From Syntrophaceae bacterium (GTDB lineage Bacteria; Desulfobacterota; Syntrophia; Syntrophales; UBA5619): a stretch of DNA of 5,821 nucleotides. The stretch covers positions 1-5,821 of the forward strand of contig CAKKRN010000316.1 in the NCBI GenBank assembly GCA_919902745.1. The letters run 5' to 3'. The stretch's first letter is position 1, and the number at the start of each line of letters is the position of its first letter. Position numbers and translations under genes: made by a program. Of the stretch, positions 1-5,741 are shown piece by piece. Under the pieces are notes generated by a model. It saw only the letters and a program-made list of their open reading frames with translations, had not been told where the DNA came from and did not search any database.

Positions 1-141
1 GACCGGTCGGTTCGGATCATCGTTGACACAAATCCTCTGTTCTGCTACAAAAAAGCCGCTGCTCGTATCGCAGGAACCGCCAAGAGACAGAAAAACGGCC
101 GCCGGAACCGGTTTCCCGGCAACAAGAGAACTGGAGGGCGA
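1..141 (+). other. Leader region upstream of rsfS; no complete gene seen
   Basis: No complete gene is recognisable in these 141 bases. The rsfS reading frame stays open back to base 1 but contains no in-frame ATG, GTG or TTG before 142. One other forward frame closes at a TGA (24-26) and could hold the last few codons of an upstream gene whose body lies outside the window. The remaining forward frame is open but resembles nothing. The stretch carries the promoter at 23-51 and a short imperfect G/C-rich inverted repeat at about 101-120. Confidence 0.5.
23..51 (+). promoter_or_regulatory. Predicted sigma-70-type promoter for the rsfS transcription unit
   Basis: A perfect -35 hexamer TTGACA (23-28) is followed by a 17-nt spacer and a -10-like TACAAA (46-51, 4 of 6 consensus positions). 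TG at 43-44, one base before the hexamer, makes an extended -10 (TGCTACAAA). Transcription would begin near 57-59 and leave a leader of about 84 nt before the rsfS TTG start. The surrounding bases are locally richer in A/T than the coding sequence. Spacing and hexamers are seen directly; promoter activity is inferred. Confidence 0.6.
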
Positions 142-540
142 TTGGCCAGAAAAAAAGAAAGCGATTCGCGCGCGAGGGCGCTCCTGTGCGTCAACGCCTC
201 GCTGGAAAAAAAGGCGAAGGAGCTCGTCATCCTCAATGTCAGCGAGATCTCCTCCTTTGCCGACTACTTCATCCTCTGCAGCGGAACGTCCGACCGCCAG
301 GTCCGGGCGATCGCCGACGCGATCCAGGAGAATCTAAAAAAGGCCGGGATGCTGCCGCTGGGCGTCGAGGGAGAGGCCGGAGGAAAGTGGATCCTTCTGG
401 ATTACGACGACGTGATCATCCACGTCTTTCTCGAATCGGTCCGGACCTTCTATGACCTGGAACGGCTCTGGTCGGAGACGCCCCGGATGGCCGTACCCGA
501 CGAAACGGCTTCCTTGAAGGCTCTGGCGGAGGGGATGTAA
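142..540 (+). CDS. rsfS: Ribosomal silencing factor RsfS (Iojap/YbeB family)
   Basis: RsfS binds ribosomal protein uL14 on the 50S subunit and blocks joining with 30S, damping translation when nutrients are scarce. The 132-residue product carries the family core throughout: DYFILCSGTSDRQVRAI at residues 41-57 and WILLDYDDVIIHVF at 83-96, matching the conserved Iojap signature in order and spacing. Length is close to the usual 105-135 residues. The start is TTG at 142, preceded by GGAGGG (133-138) with a short 3-nt spacer. It is the first usable start codon in a frame that is open to the window edge, and the predicted promoter at 23-51 supports a start near here. The first ~12 residues are basic and not conserved, so a slightly different start is possible. 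It is the first gene of a block and is followed after 2 nt by the ComF-family gene. Confidence 0.93.
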   Translation: MARKKESDSRARALLCVNASLEKKAKELVILNVSEISSFADYFILCSGTSDRQVRAIADAIQENLKKAGMLPLGVEGEAGGKWILLDYDDVIIHVFLESVRTFYDLERLWSETPRMAVPDETASLKALAEGM

Positions 541-542
541 CC

Positions 543-1310
543 TTGAAAGAGATCCTGACCGGGATCGCCGACCTCATTTTTCCGCCCCGCTGCATCACCT
601 GTGAAGAACTTCTGGAGCAGCACGGTCCCCTCCCCTTCTGTCCGCGCTGCATGGCGGGCATCCGTTTCATCGGCTCCCCCCTCTGCCCCCGGTGCGGAAC
701 CCCTTTTCCCGCCGCGGAAGGGGAAGACCATCTTTGCGGGGAGTGTCTCATCACGGAAAGACCCTATGCGGTCGCACGATCGGTCGGACGATATGAGGAA
801 ACGCTGCTGACGGCCATCCATCGGTTCAAGTACCGGGGGAAGACCGGGATCGGCGATCTGCTGAGCAGAATCATGGCCGATTTTGCTGGCAAAACATGGG
901 AGATGAAGGTCTTCGAGCGGATCCTGCCGGTTCCGCTGCACCGGAGACGGCTGCGGGAACGGGGCTTTAACCAGGCGGTGATCCTGGCCCGCGGGCTCTC
1001 CACGCGGTTCAACATACCGCTCGATTTCACATTGCTCCGGCGGGATCTCTTTACACCGCCGCAGGTCGGCCTGGACAGAAAAGAGCGGTCGGCAAACGTT
1101 CAAGGCGCATTTACCGTAACGCATCCGGAACGGATCGTCGGCCGGCGGCTCCTCCTCGTGGATGACGTCTACACCACCGGAAGCACGCTGACCGAATGCG
1201 CCCGCGTTCTGATCCGGGCGAAGGCGGAAGCCGTGGCTGTTTTAACGATGGCCCGGGCGGTTTACGATCACGACCGGCCACCCGAGCCTGCACCGACTTT
1301 CCTCGAATAA
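543..1310 (+). CDS. ComF family protein (zinc-finger plus phosphoribosyltransferase domain)
   Basis: The 255-residue protein has an N-terminal double zinc-ribbon: four CxxC pairs at residues 17/20, 33/36, 48/51 and 65/68. A type I phosphoribosyltransferase fold follows, with the PRPP-binding loop LLLVDDVYTTGST at 203-215. Other ComF signatures are HRRRLRERGFNQA (133-145) and the Q174-x-GL...ER-SAN segment (174-185). In naturally competent bacteria ComF/GntX-type proteins assist uptake or use of incoming DNA; elsewhere the role is unclear and the phosphoribosyl substrate is not established. The start is TTG at 543, only 2 nt after the rsfS stop. GGAGGGG (528-534), lying inside the rsfS 3' end, gives an 8-nt spacer, so translation is probably coupled to rsfS. 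No other competence gene is in the window, so I leave the symbol blank; comF or gntX would be the usual label. Confidence 0.9.
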   Translation: MKEILTGIADLIFPPRCITCEELLEQHGPLPFCPRCMAGIRFIGSPLCPRCGTPFPAAEGEDHLCGECLITERPYAVARSVGRYEETLLTAIHRFKYRGKTGIGDLLSRIMADFAGKTWEMKVFERILPVPLHRRRLRERGFNQAVILARGLSTRFNIPLDFTLLRRDLFTPPQVGLDRKERSANVQGAFTVTHPERIVGRRLLLVDDVYTTGSTLTECARVLIRAKAEAVAVLTMARAVYDHDRPPEPAPTFLE

Positions 1311-1317
1311 GATTACT

Positions 1318-1344
1318 TGGGGACAGATTTCAAATCTGTCCCCA
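1318..1344. repeat. 27-nt near-perfect palindrome (REP-like repeat) between comF-like gene and rfaE2
   Basis: Arms TGGGGACAGATTT (1318-1330) and AAATCTGTCCCCA (1332-1344) are exact reverse complements around a single central C at 1331. As RNA it would fold into a stem of about 12 bp with a 3-nt loop. No T-run follows, so it is not a standard intrinsic terminator. It ends 2 nt before the rfaE2 ribosome binding site. Being almost symmetric, it reads as GTD(F/L)KSVP in one frame on each strand. Sequences of this type recur as dispersed repeats in some proteobacterial genomes (recollection, not tested here); only one copy lies in the window. Confidence 0.8.
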
Positions 1345-1346
1345 CT

Positions 1347-1353
1347 GGAGGAG
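1347..1353 (+). promoter_or_regulatory. Ribosome binding site that fixes the rfaE2 start at 1362
   Basis: GGAGGAG (1347-1353) lies 8 nt before ATG 1362. An in-frame TTG at 1317 would add 15 residues, but that addition is encoded by the palindrome, has no Shine-Dalgarno sequence and is not part of the family. ATG 1362 is therefore preferred. Confidence 0.85.
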
Positions 1354-1361
1354 AACACGGG

Positions 1362-1844
1362 ATGAAGAAGATTCTGAGCTGGGAAGCATTGAAGGTCGAG
1401 GTGGAACGCCGCCGGCGCCAAGGGGAGAAGATCGCCTTCACGAACGGCTGTTTCGACATTCTGCACGTGGGACACGTCCGGTATCTGCGGGAAGCGAGGA
1501 AGAGGGGGGATCTGCTGATCCTTGCCCTCAACAGCGACGTTTCCGTCCGGGCGATCAAGGGAGAAAGGCGGCCGCTACTCCCCGAGCAGGAGCGCGCCGA
1601 GGTCGTCGCATCGCTGGAAACGGTTGATTATGTGACCCTTTTTGACGAAACAACACCGCTCAGGCTAATCGAATACCTGCGGCCGGATGTTCTCGTCAAG
1701 GGGGGGGACTGGAATGAGGAGGCCGTCGTGGGACGGGACGCCATCCGGTCTTGGGGCGGAGAGGTGCTCCTCGTTCCCGTGGTCGAAGGGGCATCTACGA
1801 CGAACATCGTAGAGAAGGTCCTCCGCGTCTATGGGCAGCCATGA
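1362..1844 (+). CDS. rfaE2: D-glycero-beta-D-manno-heptose 1-phosphate adenylyltransferase (stand-alone RfaE2/HldE C-terminal type)
   Basis: This cytoplasmic enzyme transfers AMP from ATP to heptose 1-phosphate, giving the ADP-heptose used for the lipopolysaccharide inner core. The 160-residue protein is a single nucleotidyltransferase domain. FTNGCFDILHVGH at residues 26-38 contains the HxGH motif (H35, H38), LALNSDVSVRAIKG (54-67) follows, then VKGGDW (112-117) and a C-terminal GASTTNIVEKV (143-153). Size and motif order fit the separate RfaE2 form rather than the bifunctional kinase-adenylyltransferase HldE of enterobacteria. A separate heptose kinase (RfaE1/HldA type) should therefore be encoded elsewhere; none is in this window. 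The ATG start at 1362 has GGAGGAG 8 nt upstream. The gene sits 51 nt after the ComF-family gene, with the palindrome at 1318-1344 in the gap. Confidence 0.93.
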   Translation: MKKILSWEALKVEVERRRRQGEKIAFTNGCFDILHVGHVRYLREARKRGDLLILALNSDVSVRAIKGERRPLLPEQERAEVVASLETVDYVTLFDETTPLRLIEYLRPDVLVKGGDWNEEAVVGRDAIRSWGGEVLLVPVVEGASTTNIVEKVLRVYGQP

Positions 1845-1863
1845 AACGCCCCTTATTTTTTTC

Positions 1864-1892
1864 TTTACAAATTTCTCGCGATCATGTAAGAG
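1864..1892 (+). promoter_or_regulatory. Possible weak promoter ahead of dksA
   Basis: TTTACA (1864-1869, 5 of 6 to TTGACA) lies 17 nt before TAAGAG (1887-1892, only 3 of 6 to TATAAT), in the A/T-rich 87-nt gap between rfaE2 and dksA. The T-rich run at 1853-1866 just upstream could serve as an UP-like element or as the tail of a very weak terminator (GGGC 1833-1836 pairing with GCCC 1848-1851, loop 11 nt). The -10 match is poor, so this is only a candidate. Confidence 0.25.
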
Positions 1893-1931
1893 CATCATCC
1901 CAATTCAATCATCAGGAGATAGAGGAGCAAC

Positions 1932-2312
1932 GTGCTGAAAACGACCATGAAACCTGAAAAGGTGGAGTTCTTCCGCCGGATGTTGACCCGGAAGATCAAC
2001 GACCTTCTGGATGAGGCGGGGAAGACCGTCTCGGAGATGACATACGGTGTGAAGGAGAACTACCCCGACCCCAACGACCGAGCCTCGCTCGAATCGGACC
2101 GGAATTTTGAGCTCCGGATCCGGGACCGGGAGAGAAAGTTGATTATCAAGATGCAGGAGGCCCTCAAGCGGATGGATGACGGCGTTTTCGGGGTCTGCGA
2201 TGTCTGCACCGGCCCGATTTCCGAAAAAAGGCTGATGGCAAGGCCGGTGACCACCCTCTGCATCAACTGCAAGATGAAGCAGGAGAAGATGGAAAAACTC
2301 AAGGGGGAATAA
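1932..2312 (+). CDS. dksA: RNA polymerase-binding transcription factor DksA (DksA/TraR C4 zinc-finger family)
   Basis: DksA enters the secondary channel of RNA polymerase and, with ppGpp, adjusts promoter choice, lowering stable-RNA and raising amino-acid-synthesis transcription. The 126-residue protein has the full architecture: an N-terminal coiled-coil with the tip motif DPNDRA at residues 46-51 (acidic residues D46 and D49, and A51, all retained), then ELRIRDRERKLI (60-71), and a C4 zinc finger with C89, C92, C110 and C113. Because the tip acids and all four cysteines are present, it looks like a true DksA rather than a cysteine-poor paralogue. The GTG start at 1932 has AGGAG (1923-1927) 4 nt upstream. 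An ATG at 1947, 5 codons in, lacks a well-placed site. E. coli DksA is somewhat longer, mostly at the N-terminus. The gene is followed by an intrinsic terminator. Confidence 0.93.
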   Translation: MLKTTMKPEKVEFFRRMLTRKINDLLDEAGKTVSEMTYGVKENYPDPNDRASLESDRNFELRIRDRERKLIIKMQEALKRMDDGVFGVCDVCTGPISEKRLMARPVTTLCINCKMKQEKMEKLKGE

Positions 2313-2337
2313 ACTTCCGTCCCAAAGGCAACCCCGC

Positions 2338-2353
2338 GCGGCCACGCGGCCGC
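2338..2353. repeat. Short G/C hairpin downstream of dksA
   Basis: GCGGCC (2338-2343) and GGCCGC (2348-2353) are exact reverse complements around a 4-nt loop ACGC, followed by only three T residues. It sits 19 nt upstream of the stronger terminator hairpin and could stabilise the dksA mRNA end or act with it. Structure is seen directly; any role is inferred. Confidence 0.5.
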
Positions 2354-2371
2354 TTTCCGATCCCCCCTCGT

Positions 2372-2409
2372 TCCCCCTGTGTCCCGGCGGGACGGATGGG
2401 GATTTTTTT
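2372..2409 (+). terminator. Intrinsic (Rho-independent) terminator after dksA
   Basis: The inner stem GTCCC (2381-2385) pairs with GGGAC (2389-2393) around a GGC loop. The outer stem TCCCC (2372-2376) pairs with GGGGA (2398-2402). Between them lie one T-A pair, one G-T wobble and two mismatches. Seven T residues (2403-2409) follow immediately. This is the classic arrangement and orientation for ending transcription of the block that includes dksA, and it separates it from priA, which starts 50 nt later. Confidence 0.8.
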
Positions 2410-2459
2410 GACGCCTGCCCGGCTTTATGGGGTCGGCATCTTTTTTCAGGACCGGCCGG

Positions 2460-4655
2460 ATGTTTGTCCGAGTTGCCATTCCAATCCCCTCCGCGAAGAG
2501 CTTCACCTATGCCGTCCCCGACCCTCTTGTCCCAGTCGCGGCCGTCGGAAAGCGGGTCGTTGTCCCCTTCGGGAGGAAGCGCATGACCGGCTGGATCATC
2601 GAGATCCGGACCGAGGCGGCCTGCGATCAGACCGTCAAGGAGATCCTCGACCTTCCCGACCCCGAACCCCTCTTCGGTTCGGAGGATCTTGCCTTGTACG
2701 AGTGGGTCTCCCGCTATTACCTTCACCCGCTGGGGAGGGTTTTGGCAGAGATTCTCCCCGGAGGAATCGCAGTCCGGCCGAAGCGGGAGAAATGGATCGG
2801 CATCCAGGCAGACATCCCCGTCGGAATCAAACTCACCCCAAAGCAGTCGGCCCTCGTCACCCTCCTCCGGGAGAAGGGTGAACTGCCGTTCTCCGGCCTT
2901 GAAAACCGCTTCCGGGAGGCCGCTTTTCTCCGGACCCTGGAGGCAAAAGGCATCGTCCGCCTCCGCGAGAAGGAGTTCTTCCGGGGAGCGGGTCCCGCAG
3001 CGGAGATCGGGAGGAACGGAAACGATATCATTCTGAACGGGGCGCAGGCCGAAGCGCTCGACGAGATCCGGGCGCGCCTCGCCTCGGGACGTTTCTCTCC
3101 CTCTCTCCTCCACGGCGTGACGGGAAGCGGCAAAACCGAGGTCTATCTGCGGGCCGTCGATGAGGTCCTCCGGAACGGCGGCGGCGCGATCTACCTCGTT
3201 CCGGAGATCGCCCTCACGGCGCAACTTCTCTCCCGCGTCCAAAGCCGGTTTCCGGAGCGGGAGATCGCCGTCATCCACAGCGGCATCGCCCGGAGCGCGC
3301 GGTACGATCAGTGGAAGCGGATCCGCAGCGGAGGGATCAACCTGGTCGTCGGCGCCCGGTCGGCCCTCTTCGCGCCGGTCCGGAACCTCCGGTTGATCGT
3401 TGTGGACGAGGAGCACGACCCCTCCTACAAACAGGACGACCGGCTGCGTTACAACGCCCGGGATCTGGCCCTGGTCCGCGGAAAGGCCGCGGGGGCTTTG
3501 GTGATCCTCGGCTCCGCGACGCCGGGAATCCAGACCTTTTTCCGGACAAAGGGCGGCGCTTACCGACTTTTGAGGCTTCCATTCCGGGTGGACGACCGGC
3601 CCCTCCCCGTTGTCGAAGTGGTCGACATGAAAACGGAAAGGGACGAACAGGGCCGGACGCCGCTCCTCTCCCGTGCGTTGATCGCGTCACTCGGGGAGAC
3701 CCTGGCCCAGCGGAAGCAGACGCTGCTGTTCCTCAACCGGCGCGGGTTCCACACCTTCCTCTTCTGCCCGGACTGCGGCCACGTCTTCACCTGCCCCTCC
3801 TGCGACCTGTCGCTGACGCACCATGCCGCCATGGGGGTCCTGAAATGTCATCATTGTGATTTCACCTCAAAACCACCGACGATTTGTCCCGCCTGTCGGG
3901 GAAGCCATGTCCGCAGCCAGGGGGCGGGAACCGAACGGGTCGAGGAAGAGGTCCGAAAATTCTTCCCGGAGGCGCGGATCGCCCGGATGGACAGCGACAC
4001 AACCTCCCGGAAGGGGGAGACGGAAAGGATCCTCCGGGGTCTCGACCGGAGGGAAATCGATATCCTCGTCGGCACACAGATGATCACCAAGGGGCACGAT
4101 TTCCCGGAGATCACGCTGGTAGGCGTCCTCGCCGCCGACGCCTCCATGAACATCCCGGATTTCCGGGCCGCTGAGCGGACCTTCCAGCTCCTGACGCAGG
4201 TGTCCGGCCGGGGCGGCCGGGGCGATCAGCCGGGACGGGTCGTCATCCAGACCTTCAACCCCAATCATTATGCGATCCGCCGGGCGCAGGAACACGACTA
4301 TGTCGGGTTTTACGAAGATGAGTTGCCGCTGCGCCGGGAACTCGGCTACCCGCCCTTCTCCCGCCTCATCGGCCTCCATTTCTCCAGCCTGAAAAAGGAG
4401 GAAGGGAAAAAGGCCGTCGCGGAGATCGGGAAGAGGGCCCGGGAGATGGCCGGGACCATCGCCGGCGGAAAGGCGGATGTGATCGGACCCGCGGAATCTC
4501 CGCTCGCCCGGCTCCGGGGACGGTACCGCTGGCAGATGCTGCTCCGGGGGAAAGAGAGCCGTCCCCTCCATCTTCTTGCGGAGAAGCTCATGGAGGGCGC
4601 GGAACGCAACGGCCTGGAGATCCGGGTGGATGTGGATCCGGTCCATTTCATGTAG
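2460..4655 (+). CDS. priA: Primosomal protein N' / replication restart helicase PriA
   Basis: PriA recognises stalled forks and recombination intermediates, unwinds the lagging arm 3'-to-5' and loads the replicative helicase. The start chosen, ATG 2460 with AGGA (2448-2451) 8 nt upstream, gives 731 residues, essentially the E. coli length (732). An upstream in-frame ATG at 2427 has no ribosome binding site and adds 11 unconserved residues. The N-terminal 3'-end-binding domain begins VRVAIPIPSAKSFTYAVPD (3-21). Helicase motifs follow: Walker A GVTGSGKT (219-226, K225), DEEHD (316-320), GSATPG (351-356), GTQMITKGHDF (538-548) and QVSGRGGR (580-587). Eight zinc-binding cysteines are at 436, 439, 445, 448, 463, 466, 476 and 479. 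All motors and metal sites are intact. No convincing promoter is visible in the 50 nt between the dksA terminator and the start. The stop TAG overlaps the fmt ribosome binding site. Confidence 0.97.
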   Translation: MFVRVAIPIPSAKSFTYAVPDPLVPVAAVGKRVVVPFGRKRMTGWIIEIRTEAACDQTVKEILDLPDPEPLFGSEDLALYEWVSRYYLHPLGRVLAEILPGGIAVRPKREKWIGIQADIPVGIKLTPKQSALVTLLREKGELPFSGLENRFREAAFLRTLEAKGIVRLREKEFFRGAGPAAEIGRNGNDIILNGAQAEALDEIRARLASGRFSPSLLHGVTGSGKTEVYLRAVDEVLRNGGGAIYLVPEIALTAQLLSRVQSRFPEREIAVIHSGIARSARYDQWKRIRSGGINLVVGARSALFAPVRNLRLIVVDEEHDPSYKQDDRLRYNARDLALVRGKAAGALVILGSATPGIQTFFRTKGGAYRLLRLPFRVDDRPLPVVEVVDMKTERDEQGRTPLLSRALIASLGETLAQRKQTLLFLNRRGFHTFLFCPDCGHVFTCPSCDLSLTHHAAMGVLKCHHCDFTSKPPTICPACRGSHVRSQGAGTERVEEEVRKFFPEARIARMDSDTTSRKGETERILRGLDRREIDILVGTQMITKGHDFPEITLVGVLAADASMNIPDFRAAERTFQLLTQVSGRGGRGDQPGRVVIQTFNPNHYAIRRAQEHDYVGFYEDELPLRRELGYPPFSRLIGLHFSSLKKEEGKKAVAEIGKRAREMAGTIAGGKADVIGPAESPLARLRGRYRWQMLLRGKESRPLHLLAEKLMEGAERNGLEIRVDVDPVHFM

Positions 4656-4664
4656 GAGGTGATC
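4654..4664 (+). promoter_or_regulatory. Unusually strong Shine-Dalgarno sequence for fmt
   Basis: AGGAGGTGATC (4654-4664) is an 11-base match to the complement of the 16S rRNA 3' end. The AGGAGG core is 8 nt from ATG 4668. It overlaps the last two bases of the priA TAG stop, so terminating ribosomes sit on it and coupling is likely. A GTG at 4659, in frame with fmt, lies inside this element and is not credible as the start. Confidence 0.85.
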
Positions 4665-4667
4665 ACG

Positions 4668-5660
4668 ATGTCGAAACCGCGCATCCTCTTCATGGGAACG
4701 CCCGCTTTCGCCGTTCCGGCGCTCCAAGGTCTGGTACGGTGCGGCTACCCCGTCATCGGCGTCGTGACGCAGCCCGACCGGCCGCAGGGGCGGGGCCGGG
4801 CAACGGCGCCGCCCCCCGTCAAGATCCTCGCCGAAAACCTGAACCTTCCACTCCTCCAGCCGGAGAAGGTCCGGGAACCGCCCTTTCTCGATACCTTCCG
4901 GAGGCTCGCGCCGGATCTCGTCATCGTCGCCGCCTTCGGCCGGATCCTCCCCGGGGAGATCATTCACGCTCCGCGGGAGGGGTGCATCAACATCCACCCC
5001 TCGCTGCTCCCGAAGTACCGGGGGGCGGCGCCGATCAACTGGGCCCTCATCCGCGGCGAACAGACGACCGGCGTCACGATCATGCGGATGGACGAGGGGG
5101 TGGACTCCGGCGTGATTCTGCTCCAGGAAGAGACGTTGATCGGACCGGAGGAGACCTTCGGGGAACTCCACGACCGTCTGGCCATCCTGGGTGCGGAAAT
5201 GCTCATCAAAACCCTCGAAATGTTGGCGGCCGGAACGGTCCGGCCCAGGCCGCAGGACCACAACCTGGCCACCCTTGCCCCCCGTCTGGACCGGGAGGCC
5301 GGTCTGATCCGCTGGGAGAACGATTGCCGGGCGATCGTCTCGCTCATCCGGGGACTCTCTCCCGTTCCCTGCGCCTACACATGGCTGGATGGGAAAAAGC
5401 TCAAGGTTTTCACCGCCGCGGCGGAACCGGCCACCATTGCGGAGGCGCCGGGAACCATCGCCGGGGAGACGCCCGGCGCGGTTCGCGTCACAGCGGGGAA
5501 TGGTTATGTTCTCCTGAAAGAGGTGCAACTGGAGGGAAAGAAGCGGATGGCCGTCCGCGACTTCCTCCGCGGCTGCCGCGTTGTCCCCGGGCAGACTCTG
5601 GGTTTAGATGAAAATGCCCCCTCCCTGTATCCCTCCCCGCGACGGGGGAGGGAGGGATAG
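4668..5660 (+). CDS. fmt: Methionyl-tRNA(fMet) formyltransferase
   Basis: Fmt uses 10-formyl-tetrahydrofolate to formylate the methionine on initiator tRNA, allowing normal bacterial initiation. The protein opens MSKPRILFMGTPAFAVPAL, the typical Rossmann-type N-terminus. The catalytic segment INIHPSLLPKYRGAAPINW (107-125) contributes N108 and H110, and GVDSG supplies D146. These are the same residue numbers as in E. coli Fmt, which supports the ATG at 4668. The C-terminal OB-like domain ends around FLRGCRVVPGQTLG, with the final glycine at residue 312, close to the end of E. coli Fmt (315). The reading frame then continues for 18 more residues to 330. Of these, 314-330 and the TAG stop are encoded by the inverted repeat at 5607-5674, so this tail (DENAPSLYPSPRRGREG) is probably acquired and not functional in itself. 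It starts 12 nt after priA and is probably co-transcribed with it. Confidence 0.97.
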   Translation: MSKPRILFMGTPAFAVPALQGLVRCGYPVIGVVTQPDRPQGRGRATAPPPVKILAENLNLPLLQPEKVREPPFLDTFRRLAPDLVIVAAFGRILPGEIIHAPREGCINIHPSLLPKYRGAAPINWALIRGEQTTGVTIMRMDEGVDSGVILLQEETLIGPEETFGELHDRLAILGAEMLIKTLEMLAAGTVRPRPQDHNLATLAPRLDREAGLIRWENDCRAIVSLIRGLSPVPCAYTWLDGKKLKVFTAAAEPATIAEAPGTIAGETPGAVRVTAGNGYVLLKEVQLEGKKRMAVRDFLRGCRVVPGQTLGLDENAPSLYPSPRRGREG

Positions 5661-5674
5661 AGGTGATTTTCATC
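5607..5674. repeat. Long imperfect inverted repeat overlapping the 3' end of fmt
   Basis: The outer arms GATGAAAAT (5607-5615) and ATTTTCATC (5666-5674) are exact reverse complements. The interior is a G/C-rich hairpin, CCCTCCCC (5631-5638) pairing with GGGGAGGG (5645-5652), and alternative pairing TATCCCT (5628-5634) with AGGGATA (5653-5659) is also possible. The unit is about 68 nt and supplies the last 17 codons and stop of fmt. Its form (short terminal inverted repeats around a palindromic core, no coding capacity) resembles a REP- or MITE-like element; no clear target duplication is seen at its edges. Confidence 0.7.
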
Positions 5675-5678
5675 CCGG

Positions 5679-5720
5679 TATCCCTCCCCCTCGACGGGGG
5701 AGGGCAAGGGTGGGGGTGAG
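5679..5720. repeat. Second G/C-rich hairpin repeat unit between fmt and rsmB
   Basis: CCCTCCCCC (5682-5690) pairs perfectly with GGGGGAGGG (5696-5704) around the loop TCGAC. The segment 5679-5704 is a near-direct repeat of 5628-5652, differing mainly by C/T/G changes and one extra base in the loop side. A G-rich tail (5705-5720) follows. There is no T-run, so a simple terminator is unlikely. This kind of CCCTCCCC/GGGGAGGG unit is a widespread dispersed intergenic repeat in proteobacteria (general recollection, not tested). Confidence 0.7.
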
Positions 5721-5741
5721 TTGGTTCGACAGGAGCCGGAC

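Noticed and set aside
1794..1813. 7-bp inverted repeat (TCTACGA / TCGTAGA) near the 3' end of rfaE2
   Set aside because: It lies within conserved coding sequence (the GASTTNIVEKV segment), has no T-run, and is short enough to arise by chance.
1833..1866. Possible intrinsic terminator after rfaE2 (GGGC…GCCC plus T-rich tract)
   Set aside because: The stem is only 4 bp with an 11-nt loop, too weak to call alone, although the T-rich tract is real.
1841..1957. A 38-codon reading frame starting at an ATG that overlaps the rfaE2 stop (ATGA) and running into dksA
   Set aside because: There is no ribosome binding site before it, the peptide shows no recognisable pattern, and its second part overlaps the dksA start region. 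Chance overlap is more likely than a small gene.
2408..2431. TTGACG followed by TATGGG as a possible priA promoter
   Set aside because: The spacing is only 12 nt, too short for sigma-70, and no usable -10 hexamer exists at 16-18 nt. The TTGACG simply overlaps the T-run of the terminator.
1905..5528. Very long open frames on the minus strand (1905-3416 and 3867-5528)
   Set aside because: They lie opposite dksA/priA and priA/fmt, which have intact family motifs. The translations are low-complexity, rich in Arg/Pro/Gly/Asp, as expected for antisense frames in G+C-rich coding DNA.
5607..5720. CRISPR-like array or phage attachment site in the fmt-rsmB gap
   Set aside because: There are only two imperfect units and no regular unique spacers. 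There is no tRNA or integrase nearby. The structure fits palindromic intergenic repeats better.
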